Shown here: positions 7,351 through 11,028 of the stretch, in pieces
How the letters are laid out: each line of letters opens with the position of its first letter
Position numbering within the stretch: position 1 is the stretch's first letter
Assembly: GCA_030642025.1 (NCBI GenBank)
Contig: DAOWOO010000017.1
Location: forward strand, 1 to 11,028
Direction: 5' to 3'
From: Candidatus Zixiibacteriota bacterium
GTDB lineage: Bacteria > Zixibacteria > MSB-5A5 > GN15 > PGXB01
DNA length: 11,028 bases
The notes under the pieces: generated by a model
Told to the model about the DNA's origin: nothing
The model's input: the letters and a program-made list of their open reading frames with translations, nothing else
Databases searched by the model: none
Position numbers and translations under genes: made by a program

Positions 7351-7377
7351 ACGGGCGGATTATGCCGCCCGTTTTTT
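7351..7377 (+). terminator. Intrinsic terminator between hsp20 and dnaK
   Basis: ACGGGCGG (7351-7358), a 6-nt loop and CCGCCCGT (7365-7372) form a perfect 8-bp GC-rich stem followed by a T-run at 7372-7377. It ends only 30 nt before dnaK. Confidence 0.85.
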
Positions 7378-7407
7378 AAGAAAGAAAAACTGAAAGGATA
7401 AAATAAA

Positions 7408-9321
7408 ATGGGCAAAATAATAGGTATAGACCTCGGTACCACGAACTCATGCGTGGCCGTTATCGAGGGTAAGGATCCGGCGGTAATAACCAATTCGGAA
7501 GGGGCTCGCACCACCCCCTCGGTGGTGGCCGTTGACAAGAACGGGGAGCGTCTTACCGGGCAGATAGCCAAACGCCAGGCAGTGACCAACCCGTTGAATA
7601 CGGTGTTTTCAATCAAGCGGTTTATGGGTCGCAAATTTGACGAGGTCCGCGAGGAGGCAAAGAATTACCCTTATAAAGTCACTGCCGACGGCAATGGCAA
7701 TGCGGTGGTCGAAATGAACGGCAAGAAATACACGCCGCAGGAAGTTTCGGCGATAATCCTGTCCAAGATGAAAAAGACCGCCGAGGATTATCTTGGTATG
7801 AAAATCACCGATGCAGTTATTACCGTGCCAGCATATTTCAATGACAGTCAGCGTCAGGCAACCAAGGATGCCGGAAAAATCGCCGGGCTGAATGTCCAGC
7901 GGATAATCAATGAGCCGACAGCGGCAGCGTTGTCATACGGACTCGACAAGAAGAAAACCGGCAAGATAGCGGTGTATGACCTCGGTGGCGGAACTTTTGA
8001 TATCTCCATTCTGGAACTCTCCGACGGTGTCTTTGAGGTTCTCTCCACCAACGGGGACACGCACCTGGGCGGCGATGATTTCGATAAGCGGATTATTGAC
8101 TGGATGGTTGACGAGTTTAAGAAGCAGGAGGGTATTGATCTTTCCAGGGATCCGATGGCTCTCCAGAGATTAAAGGAAGCGGCCGAGAAGGCCAAAATTG
8201 AGCTGTCATCGACTATGGAGACAGGTATCAATTTACCGTTTATAACTGCCGATAACAACGGCCCGAAACATCTCAATCTCACATTAAGCCGGGCCAGATA
8301 TGAACAGTTGGTGGATAATCTTCTGGAGCGGACGGTAAATCCCTGCCGAAAGGCGGTGGAGGACGCAAAGATATCATTCAGTGAAATTAACGATGTCGTA
8401 CTGGTGGGCGGTATGACCCGTATGCCGAGAGTGATTGAGATTGTCAAAAAATTGTTCGGACGGGAACCTAATAAAAGTGTCAATCCCGATGAAGTCGTTG
8501 CTGTCGGCGCCGCAGTTCAGGGTGGTGTTCTGGCCGGTGATGTCAAAGATGTTTTGCTTCTTGATATCACCCCGCTGTCACTGGGTATCGAAACGCTCGG
8601 CGGGGTCACCACCCGGCTGATTGAGCGCAATACGACTATCCCGACCAAAAAGACGCAGATTTTCTCGACCGCCGCCGACAGTCAACCAGCGGTGGATGTT
8701 CATGTCCTTCAGGGTGAGCGCGAAATGGCGATTGACAACAAGACTATCGGCAAGTTCATTCTTGACGGTATTCCGCCGGCGCCGCGCGGCGTACCCCAGA
8801 TCGAGGTTACTTTCGATATTGACGCCAACGGTATTATCAATGTGACTGCCAAAGATATGGGAACCGGCAAATCGCAGAATGTCCGTATTGAGGTTTCGGC
8901 GGGACTCAGCGAGGCTGAAATCGACAAGATGGTTAATAACGCCAAATCGCATGAAACTGAAGATAAGGATAAGCGCAAGAAAATCGACACGCGCAATACC
9001 GCCGACTCGGTGGTTTTCCAAACTGAAAAACAACTCAGCGAGTACGGCGACAAATTGAACGCCGATGACCGGGCCAAAGTCGAAGCGGCGGTCGGCCGTG
9101 TCAAAGAGGCTTTGAAAACCGATAATGTTGCCGAGATGGAATCATCGGTCGAGGCTCTCAATCAGGTGTGGCAACAGGCGGCCTCGACAATGTATCAGCA
9201 GGCATCGGCAAATACCGGGCAGACCGGCTCAGCCGGTGCCGGCTTTGGCTCAAACCGCGATGGCGGCGGATCTTCGGATAATACGGTTGATGCCGACTAT
9301 GAAGTAGTTGATGAGAAATAA
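7408..9321 (+). CDS. dnaK: Molecular chaperone DnaK (Hsp70)
   Basis: This 637-residue ATP-dependent chaperone cycles with a J-protein and GrpE to fold and rescue cytoplasmic proteins. The nucleotide-binding domain (1-~380) carries the phosphate-1 loop GIDLGTTNS at 6-14, catalytic Lys70, INEPTAAALSYG at 167-178, the phosphate-2 motif DLGGGTFD at 191-198 and VLVGGMTRMP at 331-340. The hydrophobic interdomain linker DVLLLD is at 381-386. The substrate-binding domain follows to ~505, then the helical lid to ~600, then a Gly/Ser-rich tail ending DADYEVVDEK. The segment after RFMG (72-75) contains the roughly 23-residue insertion that distinguishes Gram-negative from Gram-positive DnaKs. The ATG has AGGA at 7395-7398, 9 nt upstream. 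It is complete, with no missing residues noticed. No clear promoter lies between the preceding terminator and the start. Confidence 0.98.
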   Translation: MGKIIGIDLGTTNSCVAVIEGKDPAVITNSEGARTTPSVVAVDKNGERLTGQIAKRQAVTNPLNTVFSIKRFMGRKFDEVREEAKNYPYKVTADGNGNAVVEMNGKKYTPQEVSAIILSKMKKTAEDYLGMKITDAVITVPAYFNDSQRQATKDAGKIAGLNVQRIINEPTAAALSYGLDKKKTGKIAVYDLGGGTFDISILELSDGVFEVLSTNGDTHLGGDDFDKRIIDWMVDEFKKQEGIDLSRDPMALQRLKEAAEKAKIELSSTMETGINLPFITADNNGPKHLNLTLSRARYEQLVDNLLERTVNPCRKAVEDAKISFSEINDVVLVGGMTRMPRVIEIVKKLFGREPNKSVNPDEVVAVGAAVQGGVLAGDVKDVLLLDITPLSLGIETLGGVTTRLIERNTTIPTKKTQIFSTAADSQPAVDVHVLQGEREMAIDNKTIGKFILDGIPPAPRGVPQIEVTFDIDANGIINVTAKDMGTGKSQNVRIEVSAGLSEAEIDKMVNNAKSHETEDKDKRKKIDTRNTADSVVFQTEKQLSEYGDKLNADDRAKVEAAVGRVKEALKTDNVAEMESSVEALNQVWQQAASTMYQQASANTGQTGSAGAGFGSNRDGGGSSDNTVDADYEVVDEK

Positions 9322-9345
9322 GGGCAAGCGCCATATACCAGGACC

Positions 9346-9374
9346 AAAAAGGGGTCGGATGCGGCCCCTTTCTT
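9346..9374 (+). terminator. Intrinsic terminator after dnaK
   Basis: AAGGGGTC (9349-9356), a 6-nt loop and GGCCCCTT (9363-9370) pair over 8 bp with one T-G wobble. The stem is flanked by an A-run before it and TTTCTT (9369-9374) after it. It lies 25 bp past the dnaK stop. The T-rich tail is short and interrupted, so termination may be partial. Confidence 0.7.
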
Positions 9375-9401
9375 GACAAAACGCTTCAGGATACGTAAGG
9401 T
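9373..9401 (+). promoter_or_regulatory. Candidate promoter for the J-protein gene
   Basis: A perfect TTGACA (9373-9378) overlaps the tail of the dnaK terminator. With a 17-bp spacer the -10 would be TAAGGT (9396-9401), only 3 of 6 matches. TATAAG at 9401-9406 is a better -10 but sits 22 bp away. The -35 is convincing and the -10 is not. Confidence 0.3.
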
Positions 9402-9409
9402 ATAAGAAA

Positions 9410-10351
9410 GTGAACCAAGCTACGGCGACAATGTCAAAGGACTACTACAAAACGCTCGGTGTTTCCGAAAACGCCGCCGAGGAAGATATTAAGAAAGCGT
9501 TCCGGAAACTGGCCAAACAGTATCACCCGGACCGAAACAGGGGCGATAAAAGCGCCGAGGAACGCTTCAAGGAGATATCCGAGGCTTATGATGTTTTGGG
9601 CGACAAGACCAAACGCCAGCAGTACGACACCATGCGCAAGTACGGTGCCTTCACTGGTGGGCCGAGTTTCGATCCTCGCTATTCCGGCGGATTCGATGCC
9701 TCGCAGTTCGAGCGGTTCTTCCGGTTCGACAGCAACGAGGGGGTCGATATATTCTCCGAACTTTTTGGCACCCTGTTCGGCGGGCGGCCGTCTTTTCGTC
9801 AGGGGGCACGACCGCGTCGGCGGCGGCAAAAGGGACGGGATGCACATGTATCGCTGAGGATATCGTTTATGGAAGCTGTGCGGGGTACCGAAAAGATGAT
9901 TATTGCTAAAAACCCCGGGGCGCAGTTAAGACGCAGAAAAATAAAAGTAAAAATACCGGCCGGTATTAGTGGCGGAGACAAAATCAGACTTCGCGGAATG
10001 GGATTTCCCGCGGAAACCGGCACGGCCAACGGAGATTTAATCGTAACCGTGAATGTACAAAAAGACCAGCAGTTTGACCGGAAAGGGAATGATATTTATA
10101 CTAAAAAAAATATCGCCTATCCGAAAGCGGTTCTGGGCGGTAAGGTCAAGGTCAAGACCCTGTCCCGGACGATCAGCATGACTCTCCCGCCGGGGACCAA
10201 ACCGGGAACGAAACTCAGGCTAAAGGGAATGGGGCTGTCGGTCAACGGTATTCAGGGCGATCAGTATGTTGAGGTGACTGTTGATATCCCCGACAAGGTC
10301 ACCGAGCGCCAGAAAGAGCTTCTCGAGGAACTGGCGAAGACGATGGAGTAG
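9410..10351 (+). CDS. Class B J-domain co-chaperone (CbpA-like, no zinc finger)
   Basis: This 313-residue Hsp40 stimulates DnaK's ATPase and delivers substrates. The J domain spans ~11-75, starting at DYYKTLGV and carrying the essential HPD at 39-41. A Gly/Phe-rich linker at ~78-126 contains FTGGPSFDPR and FGTLFGG. An Arg-rich patch (RPRRRR) lies at ~134-139. The two C-terminal substrate-binding beta domains cover ~143-295, with KIPAGISGGDKIRLRGMG at 181-198 and LPPGTKPGTKLRLKGMG at 259-275. The four CxxCxGxG motifs of true DnaJ are absent, so this is a CbpA/DnaJ2-type protein. The GTG start at 9410 is chosen because AGGT (9398-9401) lies 8 nt upstream. ATG at 9431 gives MSKDYYKTLGV, which fits the family N-terminus better but lacks a ribosome site, so the start is uncertain by 7 codons. 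Confidence 0.93.
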   Translation: MNQATATMSKDYYKTLGVSENAAEEDIKKAFRKLAKQYHPDRNRGDKSAEERFKEISEAYDVLGDKTKRQQYDTMRKYGAFTGGPSFDPRYSGGFDASQFERFFRFDSNEGVDIFSELFGTLFGGRPSFRQGARPRRRRQKGRDAHVSLRISFMEAVRGTEKMIIAKNPGAQLRRRKIKVKIPAGISGGDKIRLRGMGFPAETGTANGDLIVTVNVQKDQQFDRKGNDIYTKKNIAYPKAVLGGKVKVKTLSRTISMTLPPGTKPGTKLRLKGMGLSVNGIQGDQYVEVTVDIPDKVTERQKELLEELAKTME

Positions 10352-10360
10352 AGCCGGGTG

Positions 10361-10390
10361 TTGGGAATATAGCGGTTCTATTATTACAAT
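10361..10390 (+). promoter_or_regulatory. Candidate sigma-70-type promoter for the AT-rich rightmost ORF
   Basis: TTGGGA (10361-10366, 4 of 6) is followed after 18 bp by TACAAT (10385-10390, 5 of 6). It sits about 35 nt before the ATG at 10426 and would give that gene its own transcript, separate from the chaperone genes. Confidence 0.4.
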
Positions 10391-10425
10391 TTATTTTTGG
10401 CATATTCGTGCAGAAATAGTTTGGT

Positions 10426-11028
10426 ATGCTTTATAGTAAAGAACAAAAGAATGCCATTTCCGGGAATGATGAAGAAAGAATAAAGGCTTACTTTAATGAG
10501 TTGGGATATAATGTTGAAAAAATGGACGTTGATAATAAACATAAACGCCCAGATTTCTATATAAGCAACAAAGATAATAGTATTGAGTTTAATCTAGAGG
10601 TTAAATCGTTTTTTGTACAAGAGGAATTTCATAAGAGAAAATATATTCAGACATATATTGAAGATTCATTTAAACCAAATGTGGCCTGCGGCTGGAATTT
10701 GTATACGCATATCAATGATGTATTTAATTGCCAACTACCTGACATTAAGAGGAGAATTAAATCCTTCGAGAAGGTTGTAAATAATTTGTTAATTGAATCT
10801 GATAAAAATATAAACGGAATATTACATGATGGCTTAGAATTTAAACCCTTACCTGATTTGCCAGCTTCCAATAAATCTGTTTTCATTGGTGCAACTAAGC
10901 TCAATGCAAGGGATAGGATACGGTCAATTATCAGAGGCTCATATAAACAGTTTAAGGCCGTCGAGGATAAAAATAGGCCGAATGTTTTAATAATAGTAAA
11001 CCAAGATTTCTTTCCAAATGTTGATGCC
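10426..11028 (+). CDS. Unrecognised protein with PD-(D/E)XK nuclease-like motifs, 3' truncated by window edge
   Basis: An open frame of 201 codons runs from ATG 10426 to the last base of the window without a stop. An in-frame TAG at 10417-10419 lies just upstream, so this ATG is the earliest possible start, though no Shine-Dalgarno precedes it. I do not recognise the family. Visible features are an N-terminal acidic helix (NDEERIKAYFNELGY, 14-28), RPDFYI at 41-46 and NLEVKS at 56-61. Spacing and order (E16/E17, D43, E58-x-K60) fit the core of a PD-(D/E)XK restriction-like nuclease fold. A later region reads RDRIRSIIRGSYKQF (163-177) and then a hydrophobic strand RPNVLIIVN (184-192), as is common in such folds. 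GC is about one third over the first 120 bases counted, against 50-55% in sampled dnaK and J-protein lines. Codons are AT-rich. Horizontal acquisition is likely; a restriction or defence role is inference only. Confidence 0.6.
   Translation, partial: MLYSKEQKNAISGNDEERIKAYFNELGYNVEKMDVDNKHKRPDFYISNKDNSIEFNLEVKSFFVQEEFHKRKYIQTYIEDSFKPNVACGWNLYTHINDVFNCQLPDIKRRIKSFEKVVNNLLIESDKNINGILHDGLEFKPLPDLPASNKSVFIGATKLNARDRIRSIIRGSYKQFKAVEDKNRPNVLIIVNQDFFPNVDA

Noticed and set aside
6657..7407. CIRCE operator (TTAGCACTC-N9-GAGTGCTAA) controlling hsp20 or dnaK
   Set aside because: Neither gap contains the arms or a degenerate version, so HrcA-type control is not supported.
7854..8483. 209-codon minus-strand open frame inside dnaK
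   Set aside because: It is fully antisense to conserved DnaK motifs. Long antisense frames are common opposite biased dnaK codons, and this one has no ribosome site or family resemblance.
9459..9857. 132-codon plus-strand frame inside the J-protein gene in another frame
   Set aside because: The J domain, including HPD, is encoded in the other frame, and this translation is Arg/Ser/Pro-rich noise.
10647..10904. 85-codon minus-strand open frame in the AT-rich right end
   Set aside because: The plus-strand frame over the same bases is open for 201 codons, has a promoter candidate and carries nuclease-like motifs, so the antisense frame is better explained as a shadow.

Overview
The window is a stretch of chromosome from a diderm (Gram-negative) bacterium at roughly 50% GC. 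Two observations support an outer membrane. A long secreted protein ends in an Omp85-type beta-barrel with a terminal Phe, and DnaK carries the N-terminal-quadrant insertion typical of Gram-negative DnaKs. The combination of a peptidase MA / TolB-propeller / barrel fusion, an AmmeMemoRadiSam radical-SAM enzyme and a grpE-less dnaK region resembles FCB-type candidate phyla such as Zixibacteria. That placement is an impression, not a measurement.

Layout. (1) Positions 2-361 hold the C-terminal end of an AmrS-like radical SAM protein. (2) After a 166-bp gap with an imperfect hairpin and a weak promoter candidate, three tightly packed genes (528-6656) look like one operon. The first encodes a 930-residue envelope protein joining a HExxH metalloprotease-like domain, a six-bladed TolB-like propeller and an Omp85-like barrel. 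The second encodes a BamB-like PQQ-propeller lipoprotein and overlaps the first by 1 bp. The third encodes a HEAT-repeat protein with no secretion signal and starts 1 bp after the second ends. (3) A 217-bp gap carries four copies of a short AWTGGCA motif, a near-consensus sigma-54-like element and a 12-codon basic micro-ORF. It precedes a chaperone cluster: hsp20, then dnaK, then a zinc-finger-less J-protein gene. A hairpin terminator follows hsp20 and another follows dnaK. (4) From about 10352 the base composition falls to roughly one third GC. A partial ORF there (10426 to the window end), preceded by a reasonable promoter, has PD-(D/E)XK nuclease-like motifs and looks like the edge of an accessory region.

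How the genes fit together. The 528-6656 operon is plausibly an uncharacterised outer-membrane module: a barrel protein with periplasmic or surface protease and propeller domains, a BamB-like lipoprotein partner and a cytoplasmic scaffold. Hsp20, DnaK and the J-protein form a standard holding and refolding set. The terminators suggest that its members can be expressed at different levels. No CIRCE element, hrcA or grpE is visible. The least explained pieces are the three-gene envelope operon, the motif-rich hsp20 leader and the AT-rich nuclease-like ORF at the right edge.
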